Program-made: the position numbers and the translations under genes
Source: Microbacterium sp. AG238
GTDB taxonomy: Bacteria > Actinomycetota > Actinomycetes > Actinomycetales > Microbacteriaceae
Reading direction: 5' to 3'
Length of the DNA: 64,000 nt
Assembly (NCBI RefSeq): GCF_003610405.1
Contig: NZ_RAQC01000001.1
Location: forward strand, 2,356,001-2,420,000
Part shown: positions 47,803 to 58,859 of the stretch, in pieces
Position numbering within the stretch: position 1 is the stretch's first letter
Layout of the letters: every line of letters starts with the position of its first letter
Notes under the pieces: model-generated
What the model was told of the DNA's origin: nothing
The model's input: only the letters and a program-made list of their open reading frames with translations
The model's database searches: none

Positions 47803-48450
47803 TCAGGGCGCGGGCGTCGCGGCGCCGGCGGGCCAGAGCGACGCGATGATGCCCGTCGTGTAGCCCTCGGGCGCGAGGTGCGAGAACTGGGTGTCGATCA
47901 GCACGCCGTCGCGGAAGAACAGCGTCCGTCCGTCTGTGACGGGGTAGCGCGCGTTCTGCCAGGTCTTCTCGCAGCGCACGCCTCCGGCCGGTTCGTAGCA
48001 GGTGAAGCCGATGCCGGTGAGCTCGTTGAAGAAGTCGATCACGGGATTGCGCTCGGCGTAGCCGATGGTCGTCTCGATCTTGGCGGTGTCGGCGGCGGGG
48101 TCGGCCCAGACGCAGCGCAGCGACCCGTCGGCCCGGAGTCCGCTCTCGCCGAAGGCCGGGTCGTTCAGCGGCACGGATGCGAGCGCGGTCCGGGCGGGTG
48201 CGCCGAGGATGCCGGCGCAGTCGCGGGGGAGCACGGTGGTCGACACCACCGAACCGGATGCCGCCGGCGGCGGCCCGCCCGCCTCGGCCGATACCGTCAT
48301 CGCGGGCGTCGGGGTGACGGCGTCGACCGGCGTGGTCGCACCCGGGGTCGCGGCCGCGCCGGTGCCGGGTTCGGGCGCGCAGCCCGCGAGCAGCGCGACC
48401 GCGAGGACTACCGCGGCGGGCGCGAGGCGGGGGAGGGCGCGCGAGGTCAT
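47803..48450 (-). CDS. lipoprotein with the same four-Cys domain
   Basis: 215 residues. Signal PRLAPAAVVLAVALLAGC with lipobox LLAGC, a Pro/Thr/Ala spacer, then LPRDCAGILG, GSLRCVWADPAADTAKIETTIG and GIGFTCYEPAGGVRCEKTWQN. The DC...RCVW pattern resembles DUF3558-like actinobacterial lipoproteins, but I cannot be firm. TATCGT 6 nt before ATG 48450. Shares its terminus, with no gap, with the paralog on the other strand. Confidence 0.75.
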   Translation of the reverse strand: MTSRALPRLAPAAVVLAVALLAGCAPEPGTGAAATPGATTPVDAVTPTPAMTVSAEAGGPPPAASGSVVSTTVLPRDCAGILGAPARTALASVPLNDPAFGESGLRADGSLRCVWADPAADTAKIETTIGYAERNPVIDFFNELTGIGFTCYEPAGGVRCEKTWQNARYPVTDGRTLFFRDGVLIDTQFSHLAPEGYTTGIIASLWPAGAATPAP

Positions 48451-48456
48451 GGGACG

Positions 48457-48462
48457 ACGATA
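48457..48462 (-). promoter_or_regulatory. -10 hexamer of a leaderless lipoprotein gene
   Basis: TATCGT on the minus strand, 6 nt before ATG 48450. Confidence 0.5.
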
Positions 48463-48579
48463 CGTCCGCACCTGCGGACGGGTGCGCAGACACGTCGGCA
48501 CGCCTGCGCGGCGCGCCCCCGTCGCCGGGATATCCTCGCCTCTGCGGCGGCACCGGCCACCGCGTGAGGAGCACATCGC

Positions 48580-49680
48580 ATGAGCGACCCCAAGTACGGC
48601 GAGCCGGTCGACGAGCCGCAGCCGGTGGACGACGTCGTGGGCAGTGCCCGGGCAGGGCTCGCCGACGCCGAGGCGTCGCGCGGTGCGGTCTCGGTCGACG
48701 ACTGGGACGCCGCATACTCTGGCTCCGGCAACCTCCCGGAGCGGTCCGCGACCGCTGACGACACGGAGCGCCCCGCGTCCGACGGCACGACCGCTGCGGC
48801 GGATGCCGCCCGGATCGATGCCGCTTCGCACGACGAGCGCACCGACACCGTCGGCTCGTCCGCGACCTCCGACAGCTGGAACTCGCCCAGCGAGTGGGAC
48901 TCCCCGCGCGACGCGGACACCGCGACCACCGGAGACCCGGATGCCGCGGCATCAAACACCGCTGCTGCCTCCGGCACCGCTGCCGCCGCCGGCGCAGCCG
49001 CCACGAGCGATACCGCGACGCGCGCCTACCGTGCCGACGAGGCCGATCGGGCGAGCACGGTGAGCGCGAGCGAGCCCGTCGCCGAGACCCCGGCGACCGC
49101 CGCGCCGAGCCCGCAGCCCATCTTCGTGCAGGCGCCCGAGGCGCCCACCCCGCGTGGCAACCGCGGTGCGGCCGGCGCCATCGGTCTCCTGGCCGCCATC
49201 GCCTTCGCGCTGATCTACCTGGGTGCGGCGCTGGGGATCGATGCCGTGCGCGGTGAGGTCACGACCGCCAACATCGCCGACCAGGCTCTGGCAGCCGCCA
49301 CCTCGTGGTGGTTCTGGGTACCCGTCGCGGTGTTCTTCCTGGCGTTCTGGATCCTGGGCGCGTTCATCAATCGCGGACGGTGGGGTCTCTGGGTCCTCCT
49401 CGGCCTGCTGGTGGGTCTCGCGTCCTACGCGGGTCACATCGCCGGACAGCTCTTCCAGGCCCCGTTCTGGACGATCGCGCCCAGCCAGGCGCTCACGATC
49501 GTCGGCGAGCAGGCATTCGCGCCCCTAGCGCTGGTGGCTCTGGTCGCCGGTCGCGAGCTGACGATCTGGTTCGGCGCCTGGGTCGCCGCCCGCGGTCGCC
49601 GCGTCACCGAGATCAACGCCGAGGCGCAGCGCGAGTACGAGCGCACCCTCGAGGCGGGGCCGCAACTGCACCGCTACTGA
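48580..49680 (+). CDS. multi-pass membrane protein with disordered N-terminus
   Basis: 366 residues. Residues 1-190 are Ala/Thr/Asp/Ser-rich and presumably disordered. Four hydrophobic segments follow: AIGLLAAIAFALIYLGAAL, WFWVPVAVFFLAFWILGAFI, WGLWVLLGLLVGLASYAGHI and FAPLALVALVAGRELTIWFGAWV, ending in a charged helix EINAEAQREYERTLEAG. I do not recognise a functional family. GAGGAG ribosome binding site; the stop overlaps the next ATG (TGATG), so the two are coupled. Confidence 0.8.
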   Translation: MSDPKYGEPVDEPQPVDDVVGSARAGLADAEASRGAVSVDDWDAAYSGSGNLPERSATADDTERPASDGTTAAADAARIDAASHDERTDTVGSSATSDSWNSPSEWDSPRDADTATTGDPDAAASNTAAASGTAAAAGAAATSDTATRAYRADEADRASTVSASEPVAETPATAAPSPQPIFVQAPEAPTPRGNRGAAGAIGLLAAIAFALIYLGAALGIDAVRGEVTTANIADQALAAATSWWFWVPVAVFFLAFWILGAFINRGRWGLWVLLGLLVGLASYAGHIAGQLFQAPFWTIAPSQALTIVGEQAFAPLALVALVAGRELTIWFGAWVAARGRRVTEINAEAQREYERTLEAGPQLHRY

Positions 49681-50153
49681 TGTCCACCCCCTCCGGCGGA
49701 ATGCGCCCCGGGCTCGCCACCGCTTTCGCGGTCGTGGGCTTCGGGGCGCTCGCCATCTGCGGCCTCGGCATCCTGAGCCTCGCGACGGGGCAGGATGTCG
49801 TCGCCGTCCGTGGCCTCGGACCGGTCCCCGGCGCTGTCGGGTTCGCCGGTGCGGTCGTCGCGGTCGCAGCGGTCCTCGCCAGCACGCTGCGCGCGGCACG
49901 GCCGTCGTATGCGATCGCGGCCCTGACGGGGGTCGTGTCGCTGTTGGGATACCTCGTCGGGCTCGTCGGATCGGCCCTGTTCGTGGGGGTCGACGCGGCC
50001 CGCGCCCTCGCGGCGGCCGGCGGCTTCGCGGTGTCGTGGTTCGGCGTGCTCCTCGTCGTCGCCGCGGCGATAGCGGGGTGGTCGGCGGTCGCCCTGGTGC
50101 GCACGCGGGCGACGCCGCCGAGGTGGGCCTGGGAACGCGACGAGGACGAATGA
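49680..50153 (+). CDS. small four-helix membrane protein
   Basis: 157 residues with four transmembrane helices (about 12-33, 50-68, 77-100, 112-136) and an acidic tail RWAWERDEDE. Reminiscent of small actinobacterial membrane proteins beside the translation operons; function unknown. Coupled to the upstream gene. The 45-bp gap to the next gene contains its -10. Confidence 0.75.
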   Translation: MSTPSGGMRPGLATAFAVVGFGALAICGLGILSLATGQDVVAVRGLGPVPGAVGFAGAVVAVAAVLASTLRAARPSYAIAALTGVVSLLGYLVGLVGSALFVGVDAARALAAAGGFAVSWFGVLLVVAAAIAGWSAVALVRTRATPPRWAWERDEDE

Positions 50154-50186
50154 TGCGAAATCCCCGCGCCACCGGCCAGGATCGGC

Positions 50187-50192
50187 GACAAT
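50187..50192 (+). promoter_or_regulatory. -10 hexamer of a leaderless gene
   Basis: GACAAT, 6 nt before GTG 50199. Confidence 0.4.
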
Positions 50193-50198
50193 AGGCCC

Positions 50199-50861
50199 GT
50201 GGAGCGGTCGCTCGAGACCCAGGTCAGCCAGGCGGTGGATGCCTGGCTGCGTTGGCTGCCGCGCTGGCAGCCGGCAACGCACCGCGGTCGGGTCGCTCCC
50301 TGTCGGCGGTGCATCGGCTCGCCCGTCCTGTCGGCGGTCGGTCTCGGGGCCGACGTTCCCCACGGGGTGCAGCACGGACTGTCCACGCGCATGAAGTCCA
50401 TCGTGGATGCCGCCGTCGCGGAGTACACCTCGCGCAACCTGCCGATGCTGCAGGCCGAGCTCGATCAGCAGGCCGCGCGCAACCGGGCACGCAGCTATCG
50501 TCCGGCAGAGGGCCTCGAGCCCGAGTTCGAAGGTCTGCCGCTCGACCCCGATCCGGTGGCCGGAGCGCCGTTCCTCTTCACGATCTCGGGGCTGGCTCAG
50601 GAATCCGACCAGGCGGTGCCCGATCTCCCGCCGCTCAGCAGCGAGGCCAAGGCGGCCCTGCGTCAAGAGGTGGGTCTCGCCGACGACTACGCGAACATGA
50701 TCGGGCGCGAGGTGTGCGCGGTGCTCCTGCGCCACCGACTGCGCGTTCAGGCGGCCGTGGCGCAGCATGTGGAACCGCAGATCGAGGCGATGCTCGCCGA
50801 GCTCACCCGGTCACTCGACGCTCCCTTCGAACCGGGCCCCGATCGCGGCGGCGCGGTGTGA
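50199..50861 (+). CDS. hypothetical protein
   Basis: 220 residues, soluble. It contains CRRCIGSPV near residue 35 (a CXXC), a Gln/Arg-rich helix YTSRNLPMLQAELDQQAARNRARSY and FLFTISGLAQESDQAVPDLPPLSSEAKAALRQEV. No family recognised. It precedes the FHA protein gene by 40 bp and has its own promoter. Confidence 0.7.
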   Translation: MERSLETQVSQAVDAWLRWLPRWQPATHRGRVAPCRRCIGSPVLSAVGLGADVPHGVQHGLSTRMKSIVDAAVAEYTSRNLPMLQAELDQQAARNRARSYRPAEGLEPEFEGLPLDPDPVAGAPFLFTISGLAQESDQAVPDLPPLSSEAKAALRQEVGLADDYANMIGREVCAVLLRHRLRVQAAVAQHVEPQIEAMLAELTRSLDAPFEPGPDRGGAV

Positions 50862-50887
50862 CGACGGTGGTCGAGCGCCGCTGGCCC

Positions 50888-50893
50888 TATCGT
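50888..50893 (+). promoter_or_regulatory. -10 hexamer of the FHA gene
   Basis: TATCGT, 8 nt before ATG 50902. Confidence 0.45.
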
Positions 50894-50901
50894 GGGATGC
50901 G

Positions 50902-52548
<1,647 letters not shown>

Positions 52549-52576
52549 GACCGATACCACCGGCATCCGTCGGCGT

Positions 52577-52605
52577 TTGCCCGCCTCGCCGCAGAGGCGT
52601 ATCAT
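52577..52605 (+). promoter_or_regulatory. str operon promoter
   Basis: TTGCCC (52577-52582), 17 nt, TATCAT (52600-52605). Gives a leader of about 200 nt before rpsL with no gene in it. Confidence 0.6.
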
Positions 52606-52809
52606 TGATCGGGTGTGCGCTCGTGCGCGCCCTGCGTCGTGCCTCGGTCCGATGGTCAGGTCGAGGCGGAGCACGCGAATCGGGATCGTCCTGCGAACAG
52701 GACGCCCCCACGGCATATCCACCCTTCGAAAACGCAGCATTCGTGACGCGCCGGTGGATCTGTGGTGAAACCACGACGCTGTCACCGTGCAGCACTACAA
52801 GGAGAGAAC

Positions 52810-53178
52810 GTGCCAACCATTCAGCAGTTGGTTCGCAAGGGTCGCTCGCCGAAGGTCACCAAGACCAAGGCGCCCGCTCTGAAGGCGAACCCCCAGCAGG
52901 CGGGTGTCTGCACCCGCGTGTACACGACCACGCCCAAGAAGCCGAACTCGGCCATGCGCAAGGTCGCACGTGTCAAGCTCCGCAACGGCACCGAGGTCAC
53001 CGCCTACATCCCCGGCGAGGGCCACAACCTGCAGGAGCACTCGCTCGTGCTCGTCCGCGGTGGTCGTGTGAAGGACCTCCCCGGTGTCCGTTACAAGATC
53101 GTCCGCGGTGCGCTCGACACCCAGGCCGTCAAGAACCGTAAGCAGGCTCGCAGCCGCTACGGCGCGAAGAAGGGTTGA
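52810..53178 (+). CDS. rpsL: 30S ribosomal protein S12
   Basis: 122 residues. [11 protein letters not shown] and [18 protein letters not shown] include the Lys at the streptomycin site (position 43), with [16 protein letters not shown] around position 88, both in the sensitive form. GTG start 52810 behind AAGGAGAG. First gene of the str operon. Confidence 0.98.
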   Translation: MPTIQQLVRKGRSPKVTKTKAPALKANPQQAGVCTRVYTTTPKKPNSAMRKVARVKLRNGTEVTAYIPGEGHNLQEHSLVLVRGGRVKDLPGVRYKIVRGALDTQAVKNRKQARSRYGAKKG

Positions 53179-53183
53179 GTTAG

Positions 53184-53654
53184 ATGCCTCGTAAGGGACC
53201 CGCGCCCCGCCGCGTCGTCGTCAACGACCCGGTCTACGGCGCTCCGATCGTCACGCAGCTCGTCAACAAGATCCTCGTCGACGGCAAGAAGTCCATCGCC
53301 GAGTCGATCGTCTACACCGCGCTCAAGGGTGTCGAGGCCAAGAACGGCCAGGACGCCGTCGCGACGCTGAAGAAGGCGCTCGACAACGTCCGTCCGACCC
53401 TCGAGGTCAAGAGCCGCCGCGTCGGTGGCTCGACCTACCAGGTGCCCGTCGAGGTCAAGCCGCACCGCGCGAACACGCTCGCGCTGCGCTGGCTCGTCTC
53501 GTACGCCAAGGGCCGTCGTGAGAAGACGATGACCGAGCGCCTGCAGAACGAGATCCTCGACGCCTCGAACGGCCTCGGTGCCGCGGTCAAGCGCCGCGAA
53601 GACACCCACAAGATGGCCGAGTCGAACCGCGCCTTCGCGCACTACCGCTGGTAA
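53184..53654 (+). CDS. rpsG: 30S ribosomal protein S7
   Basis: 156 residues, standard length. [31 protein letters not shown] ... [19 protein letters not shown]. Binds the 3' major domain of 16S rRNA. 5 bp after rpsL; ribosomal coupling is likely. Confidence 0.98.
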   Translation: MPRKGPAPRRVVVNDPVYGAPIVTQLVNKILVDGKKSIAESIVYTALKGVEAKNGQDAVATLKKALDNVRPTLEVKSRRVGGSTYQVPVEVKPHRANTLALRWLVSYAKGRREKTMTERLQNEILDASNGLGAAVKRREDTHKMAESNRAFAHYRW

Positions 53655-53723
53655 ACAGCTTCTCGGTGCCGGCCGGGGGAACCTCCCCGGCCGGCGCTCC
53701 CGACCAAACGTAAGGAACAGCCC

Positions 53724-55838
53724 GTGGCACAAGAAGTGCTCACCGACCTCAACAAGGTCCGCAATATCGGCATCATGGCGCACATCGATGCCGGCAAGAC
53801 GACGACGACCGAGCGCATCCTGTTCTACACGGGCGTCAACCACAAGCTCGGCGAGACGCACGACGGCGCCTCGACCACCGACTGGATGGAGCAGGAGAAG
53901 GAGCGCGGCATCACGATCACGTCTGCCGCCGTGACCTGCTTCTGGAACAAGAACCAGATCAACATCATCGACACCCCCGGCCACGTCGACTTCACGGTCG
54001 AGGTCGAGCGTTCGCTGCGCGTCCTCGACGGCGCGGTGGCGGTCTTCGACGGCAAGGAGGGCGTCGAGCCCCAGTCCGAGACCGTCTGGCGTCAGGCCGA
54101 CAAGTACGACGTCCCCCGCATCTGCTTCGTCAACAAGATGGACAAGCTGGGCGCCGACTTCTACTTCACCGTCGACACCATCGTCAGCCGCCTGGGTGCC
54201 AAGCCGCTCGTGCTGCAGCTCCCGATCGGCGCCGAGAACGACTTCGTGGGCGTCATCGACCTCGTCGAGATGCGCGCGCTGGTCTGGCCCGGCGACGCCA
54301 AGGGTGACGTGACCATGGGCGCGAAGTACGAGATCCAGGAGATCCCGGCCGACCTCGCCGACAAGGCCGCCGAGTACCGCCAGCGGCTCCTCGAGACCGT
54401 CGCCGAGTCCGACGACGCGCTGCTCGAGAAGTTCTTCGGCGGTGAAGAGCTGACCGTCGCCGAGATCAAGGGCGCGATCCGCAAGCTCACCGTCGCGGGC
54501 GACCTGTACCCCGTGCTCTGCGGCTCGGCGTTCAAGAACCGCGGTGTGCAGCCCATGCTCGACGCGGTCGTCGACTTCCTCCCCTCGCCCCTCGACGTGC
54601 CCGCCATCGAGGCGCACGACCCGAAGGACGAAGAGAAGATCATCGAGCGTCACCCCGACGCCAACGACCCGTTCGCGGCGCTGGCGTTCAAGGTCGCCGT
54701 GCACCCGTTCTTCGGTCGCCTCACCTACGTCCGCGTGTACTCGGGTCACCTCGACTCGGGCGCGCAGGTCATCAACTCGACCAAGGGCAAGAAGGAGCGC
54801 ATCGGGAAGATCTTCCAGATGCACGCCAACAAGGAGAACCCGGTCGACTCGCTCACCGCGGGCAACATCTACGCCGTCATCGGCCTGAAGGACACCACCA
54901 CCGGTGACACCCTGGCCGACCCGGCGGAGCCCGTCGTCCTCGAGTCGATGACGTTCCCCGAGCCCGTCATCGAGGTCGCGATCGAGCCGAAGACCAAGGC
55001 CGACCAGGAGAAGCTGGGTGTCGCCATCCAGAAGCTCGCCGAAGAGGACCCGACGTTCCGCACCGAGCTCAACCCCGAGACGGGTCAGACCGTCATCAAG
55101 GGCATGGGCGAGCTGCACCTCGACATCCTCGTCGACCGCATGAAGCGCGAGTTCCGCGTCGAGGCGAACGTCGGCAAGCCGCAGGTCGCGTACCGCGAGA
55201 CGATCAAGAAGGCCGTCGAGCGTCACGACTACACCCACAAGAAGCAGACCGGTGGTTCGGGTCAGTTCGCGAAGATCCAGTTCGCGATCGAGCCGCTCGA
55301 GGTCACGGCCGACAAGACGTACGAGTTCGAGAACAAGGTCACCGGTGGCCGTATCCCGCGCGAGTACATCGAGCCGACCAACCAGGGCTTCCAGGACGCG
55401 ATGAACGTCGGCGTGCTCGCCGGCTACCCCATCGTGGGTGTCAAGGCGATCCTGCTCGACGGCGCGTCGCACGACGTCGACTCGTCCGAGATGGCGTTCA
55501 AGATCGCCGGTTCGATGGGCTTCAAGGAGGCGCTGCGGAAGGCCAACCCGGTCATCCTCGAGCCTCTGATGGCCGTCGAGGTGCGTACGCCCGAGGAGTA
55601 CATGGGCGACGTCATCGGCGACCTGAACTCCCGTCGTGGCCAGATCCAGTCGATGGAGGACGGCTCGGGCATCAAGATCGTCCGCGCTCTCGTCCCCCTG
55701 TCGGAGATGTTCGGCTACATCGGTGACCTGCGCTCGAAGACCTCGGGCCGCGCGGTCTACTCGATGGAGTTCGACAGCTACTCCGAGGTCCCCCGCGCGG
55801 TGGCCGACGAGATCGTCCAGAAGAACAAGGGCGAGTAA
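53724..55838 (+). CDS. fusA: elongation factor G
   Basis: 704 residues. GTPase motifs [29 protein letters not shown], then domains II-V; translocation along the ribosome. GTG start 53724. The first 280 residues contain the G domain; [16 protein letters not shown] marks domain IV. Confidence 0.98.
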   Translation: MAQEVLTDLNKVRNIGIMAHIDAGKTTTTERILFYTGVNHKLGETHDGASTTDWMEQEKERGITITSAAVTCFWNKNQINIIDTPGHVDFTVEVERSLRVLDGAVAVFDGKEGVEPQSETVWRQADKYDVPRICFVNKMDKLGADFYFTVDTIVSRLGAKPLVLQLPIGAENDFVGVIDLVEMRALVWPGDAKGDVTMGAKYEIQEIPADLADKAAEYRQRLLETVAESDDALLEKFFGGEELTVAEIKGAIRKLTVAGDLYPVLCGSAFKNRGVQPMLDAVVDFLPSPLDVPAIEAHDPKDEEKIIERHPDANDPFAALAFKVAVHPFFGRLTYVRVYSGHLDSGAQVINSTKGKKERIGKIFQMHANKENPVDSLTAGNIYAVIGLKDTTTGDTLADPAEPVVLESMTFPEPVIEVAIEPKTKADQEKLGVAIQKLAEEDPTFRTELNPETGQTVIKGMGELHLDILVDRMKREFRVEANVGKPQVAYRETIKKAVERHDYTHKKQTGGSGQFAKIQFAIEPLEVTADKTYEFENKVTGGRIPREYIEPTNQGFQDAMNVGVLAGYPIVGVKAILLDGASHDVDSSEMAFKIAGSMGFKEALRKANPVILEPLMAVEVRTPEEYMGDVIGDLNSRRGQIQSMEDGSGIKIVRALVPLSEMFGYIGDLRSKTSGRAVYSMEFDSYSEVPRAVADEIVQKNKGE

Positions 55839-55845
55839 GCCCTCG

Positions 55846-55875
55846 GGATGCCGGGGGCCCACGCTCCCGGCATCC
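55846..55875 (+). terminator. hairpin between fusA and tuf
   Basis: GGATGCCGGG (55846-55855) and CCCGGCATCC (55866-55875). It separates fusA from tuf, which then starts from its own TAGAGT-containing promoter (55903-55908); partial read-through is expected. Confidence 0.7.
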
Positions 55876-55982
55876 ACTCAAACTGAATATCGACCTCTCT
55901 ACTAGAGTGAAAACATCCCCGTAGAGAACCGGTCGCAATCCAGCGCCCGGAGATCTACAACGACAGTCCTGAGGAGGACCCA

Positions 55983-57176
55983 GTGGCTAAGGCCAAGTTC
56001 GAGCGGACCAAGCCGCACGTCAACATCGGAACCATCGGTCACGTCGACCACGGCAAGACGACGCTCACCGCGGCGATCTCGAAGGTGCTCGCTGACAAGT
56101 ACCCGTCGGCCACCAACGTGCAGCGTGACTTCGCGTCCATCGACTCGGCGCCCGAAGAGCGTCAGCGTGGTATCACGATCAACATCTCGCACGTCGAGTA
56201 CGAGACCCCCAAGCGTCACTACGCTCACGTCGACGCCCCGGGTCACGCTGACTACATCAAGAACATGATCACCGGTGCCGCTCAGATGGATGGCGCGATC
56301 CTCGTGGTCGCCGCCACCGACGGCCCGATGGCTCAGACCCGCGAGCACGTCCTGCTCGCCAAGCAGGTCGGCGTGCCGTACCTGCTGGTCGCGCTCAACA
56401 AGTCCGACATGGTCGACGACGAGGAGATCCTGGAGCTCGTCGAGCTCGAGGTTCGCGAGCTGCTGTCGTCGCAGGACTTCGACGGTGACAACGCTCCCGT
56501 CGTCCGCGTCTCGGGCCTGAAGGCTCTCGAGGGCGACGAGAAGTGGGTCAACGCCATCGTCGAGCTCATGGACGCCGTCGACGAGTCGATCCCCGACCCG
56601 GTGCGTGACAAGGACAAGCCGTTCCTCATGCCCGTCGAGGACGTCTTCACGATCACCGGTCGTGGAACCGTCGTCACCGGTCGCGCCGAGCGTGGCACCC
56701 TCGCCATCAACTCCGAGGTCGAGATCGTCGGCATCCGCCCGACGCAGAAGACCACGGTCACGGGTATCGAGATGTTCCACAAGCAGCTCGACGAGGCCTG
56801 GGCCGGCGAGAACTGTGGTCTGCTCCTTCGCGGCACCAAGCGTGACGACGTCGAGCGTGGCCAGGTCGTCGTGAAGCCGGGTTCGGTTACCCCGCACACC
56901 AACTTCGAGGGCACTGCCTACATCCTCTCGAAGGAGGAGGGTGGCCGTCACAACCCCTTCTACACGAACTACCGCCCGCAGTTCTACTTCCGCACCACGG
57001 ACGTCACCGGCGTCATCTCGCTGCCCGAGGGCACCGAGATGGTCATGCCCGGTGACACCACCGACATGTCGGTCGAGCTCATCCAGCCGATCGCCATGGA
57101 AGAGGGCCTCGGCTTCGCGATCCGTGAGGGTGGCCGCACCGTCGGCGCCGGCACGGTGACCAAGATCATCAAGTAA
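55983..57176 (+). CDS. tuf: elongation factor Tu
   Basis: 397 residues. [53 protein letters not shown] and NKSDM are the GTPase motifs; domains II and III follow. GTG start 55983 behind GAGGAGG. Delivers aminoacyl-tRNA. Confidence 0.99.
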   Translation: MAKAKFERTKPHVNIGTIGHVDHGKTTLTAAISKVLADKYPSATNVQRDFASIDSAPEERQRGITINISHVEYETPKRHYAHVDAPGHADYIKNMITGAAQMDGAILVVAATDGPMAQTREHVLLAKQVGVPYLLVALNKSDMVDDEEILELVELEVRELLSSQDFDGDNAPVVRVSGLKALEGDEKWVNAIVELMDAVDESIPDPVRDKDKPFLMPVEDVFTITGRGTVVTGRAERGTLAINSEVEIVGIRPTQKTTVTGIEMFHKQLDEAWAGENCGLLLRGTKRDDVERGQVVVKPGSVTPHTNFEGTAYILSKEEGGRHNPFYTNYRPQFYFRTTDVTGVISLPEGTEMVMPGDTTDMSVELIQPIAMEEGLGFAIREGGRTVGAGTVTKIIK

Positions 57177-57194
57177 GTCTCTCGACTTCCTTCG

Positions 57195-57230
57195 CGGAAC
57201 CCCTCGGACCTTCGGGTCCGGGGGGTTCCG
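57195..57230 (+). terminator. tuf terminator
   Basis: CGGAACC...GGACC, loop TTCG, GGTCCG...GGTTCCG: a strong long stem. Confidence 0.8.
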
Positions 57231-57305
57231 TCGTTTCGCAAGCTGTTGACGCCGGCCCGGCGGCGCGCTGTCATGGCTTCAACCGTTCGACGAAAGGACC
57301 GTGCC

Positions 57306-57521
57306 ATGGGCGTGGATGACATCATCAACAAGGGCAAGCAGATGTTCGAGCAGAACCGCGACAAGATCGAGGAGGCCCTCAAGAGCGAGAAGGCCGAAGA
57401 GGTCAGCGACAAGTTCCTCCAGGGCGCGGCGGATGCTGTGAAGAAGGTCGTCCCGGAGCAGCAGCACGCGAAGATCGACGAGGTGCGCGAGAACGTCGAC
57501 AAGAACATCGGCAACCAGTAG
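57306..57521 (+). CDS. MT0933-like (Rv0909 family) antitoxin protein
   Basis: 71 residues, highly charged, with helices VDDIINKGKQMFEQNRDKIEEALKSEKAEEVSDKFLQGAADAVKKV and DEVRENVDKNIGNQ. This fits the small family annotated as antitoxin MT0933 (PF14013), typically MGLFDKAKE...QNPDK. No cognate toxin gene lies beside it, so a real toxin-antitoxin role is doubtful; a stress- or cell-envelope-associated helical protein is as plausible. GAAAGGA ribosome binding site. Confidence 0.7.
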   Translation: MGVDDIINKGKQMFEQNRDKIEEALKSEKAEEVSDKFLQGAADAVKKVVPEQQHAKIDEVRENVDKNIGNQ

Positions 57522-57534
57522 GCCAAGCGCCGAG

Positions 57535-57594
57535 AACGCACCGCCGCCGCGAGGGCGCACCGTAGATGGTGCGTGGTCGCGTCGACGGTGCGTT
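57535..57594. repeat. long palindromic repeat, copy A
   Basis: Outer arms AACGCACCG and CGGTGCGTT, middle CGCGA/TCGCG, and inner hairpin GCACC-GTAGAT-GGTGC. About 80% identical to copy B (58705-58768). The pair brackets the AbiEi-domain gene. Confidence 0.75.
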
Positions 57595-57700
57595 TTCGCG
57601 TTCCTGCGGGGATTCCTCCCCAGTGGTGCAGGGCGCGGGGCTGTGCACGGGGGATGAGGCGGGGGAGGAGCGGGGCTGCGGGGGCGGGCACCGTGGGGGA

Positions 57701-58657
57701 ATGACCGAGCACGACGACCTGATCCTCCGGCGCGATGCGCGACGTCGGGGCGAGGCGTCCACCCTCGATCGTGCCGTCGCCGACGGAGAGCTCGTGCGCG
57801 TGCGGCGGGGGGTCTACGTTGCGGCATCCCGGTGGGCGGCTGCACGGCCGGAGGAGCGGATGCTGCTGCGAGCGCACGCTCTCGCCGCGGTCGCCACTCG
57901 CGAGCCGGTCTTCTCGCACGCGACAGCCGCCGCGCTGCATGGGCTGCCGGTCCACCGCGGCGACGACGCTCGCGTGCACACTCTCGAGCTCGGCCCGGCG
58001 CCGGCTCCGAGTCGCAGCGACGTCGTGCGGCATCGGCACGAGGTCATCGCTTCCGACATCACGTCCGTCGATGCGCTGCAGGCGACGAACATCGCCCGCA
58101 CGTTGTTCGATGTGCTCTGCGCCGAGAGGGCCGAGACCGCGACAGCGGCGATGGATGCGGCGCTGCGAGCGGTGGCGTGGCAGGGCCGGGGCGTCTACGA
58201 CCGGGCTGCCGCCGCGGCGCTGGTCGCCGACGTGGCCGGTCGCATCGAGCGGGCTCCCGGTGCCCGCGGCATCCGTCGCGCGCGCTTCGTGGTCTCGATC
58301 GCCGACGGCCGCGCGCAGCTGCCGGGTGAGAGCATCAGTCGGCTGTGGATGCAGCAGCTCGGCGCCACGGAGCCGACGCTCCAGCATCCGGTGGCTCTCG
58401 GCGGCGGGCGGTGGGCGTTCCTCGATTTCGCGTGGCCCCGGCTGCGGAGGTTCGGCGAGTTCGACGGCGACGGCAAGTACGTCGATCCCGCGTTCACGGC
58501 GGGCCGGTCGCCTCGTGACGTGCTGCGCGAGCAGCGCGATCGCGAGAGTCGCATCGTCGCGGCGACCGGCTGGACTCCGATCCGGTGGGGGTGGGAGCGA
58601 CTCGCCTCACGCCCGACGTTCGCCGCATTCCTCCGCGCCCACGCCCTCCTGCGCTGA
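57701..58657 (+). CDS. AbiEi antitoxin-domain protein with DUF559-like C-terminus
   Basis: 318 residues. The N-terminus DLILRRDARRRGEASTLDRAVADGELVRVRRGVYVAASRW is an AbiEi-type winged helix (type IV antitoxin_4). MLLRAHALAAVATREPVFSHATAAALHGLPV follows. The C-terminal WMQQLGATEPTLQHPVALGGGRWAFLDFAWPRLRRFGEFDGDGKYVDP...RDVLREQRDRESRIVAATGWTPIRWGWERL looks like a Vsr/DUF559-type endonuclease fold with a candidate D/E-X-D. No AbiEii toxin gene follows. Common in actinobacteria as singletons. Flanked by two palindromic repeats. Confidence 0.8.
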   Translation: MTEHDDLILRRDARRRGEASTLDRAVADGELVRVRRGVYVAASRWAAARPEERMLLRAHALAAVATREPVFSHATAAALHGLPVHRGDDARVHTLELGPAPAPSRSDVVRHRHEVIASDITSVDALQATNIARTLFDVLCAERAETATAAMDAALRAVAWQGRGVYDRAAAAALVADVAGRIERAPGARGIRRARFVVSIADGRAQLPGESISRLWMQQLGATEPTLQHPVALGGGRWAFLDFAWPRLRRFGEFDGDGKYVDPAFTAGRSPRDVLREQRDRESRIVAATGWTPIRWGWERLASRPTFAAFLRAHALLR

Positions 58658-58700
58658 CCCACCCACCCACCCACCCCCCAACCCACCCCCAACCCATCCC
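58658..58700. repeat. C/A-rich simple repeat
   Basis: CCCA and CCCCCAA units immediately after the AbiEi-domain gene, ahead of palindromic copy B. Confidence 0.7.
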
Positions 58701-58704
58701 GCCG

Positions 58705-58768
58705 AACGCGCACCATCGCCGCGAGGGTGCACCATAGAAGGTGCGCGGTCGCGGCGGCGGTACGTGTT
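58705..58768. repeat. long palindromic repeat, copy B
   Basis: Same orientation and architecture as copy A: GCACC-ATAGAA-GGTGC core with CGCCGCGA/GTCGCGGCG stems and AAC.../...GTT ends. Four bases longer. Confidence 0.75.
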
Positions 58769-58809
58769 CGGCGGCCCGCGGCGGCCGCGCCCGGCGTCAC
58801 ACGGATCTC

Positions 58810-58853
58810 GCGACACGCCCGGGTTTGCGACACGCCCGGGCGGCACGTAGACT
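58810..58853 (+). promoter_or_regulatory. S10 operon promoter with 14-bp direct repeats
   Basis: TTGCGA (58825-58830), 17 nt, TAGACT (58848-58853). GCGACACGCCCGGG occurs at 58810-58823 and again at 58827-58840, a 17-bp period, the second copy overlapping the -35 and spacer. Confidence 0.75.
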
Positions 58854-58859
58854 ATCCAG

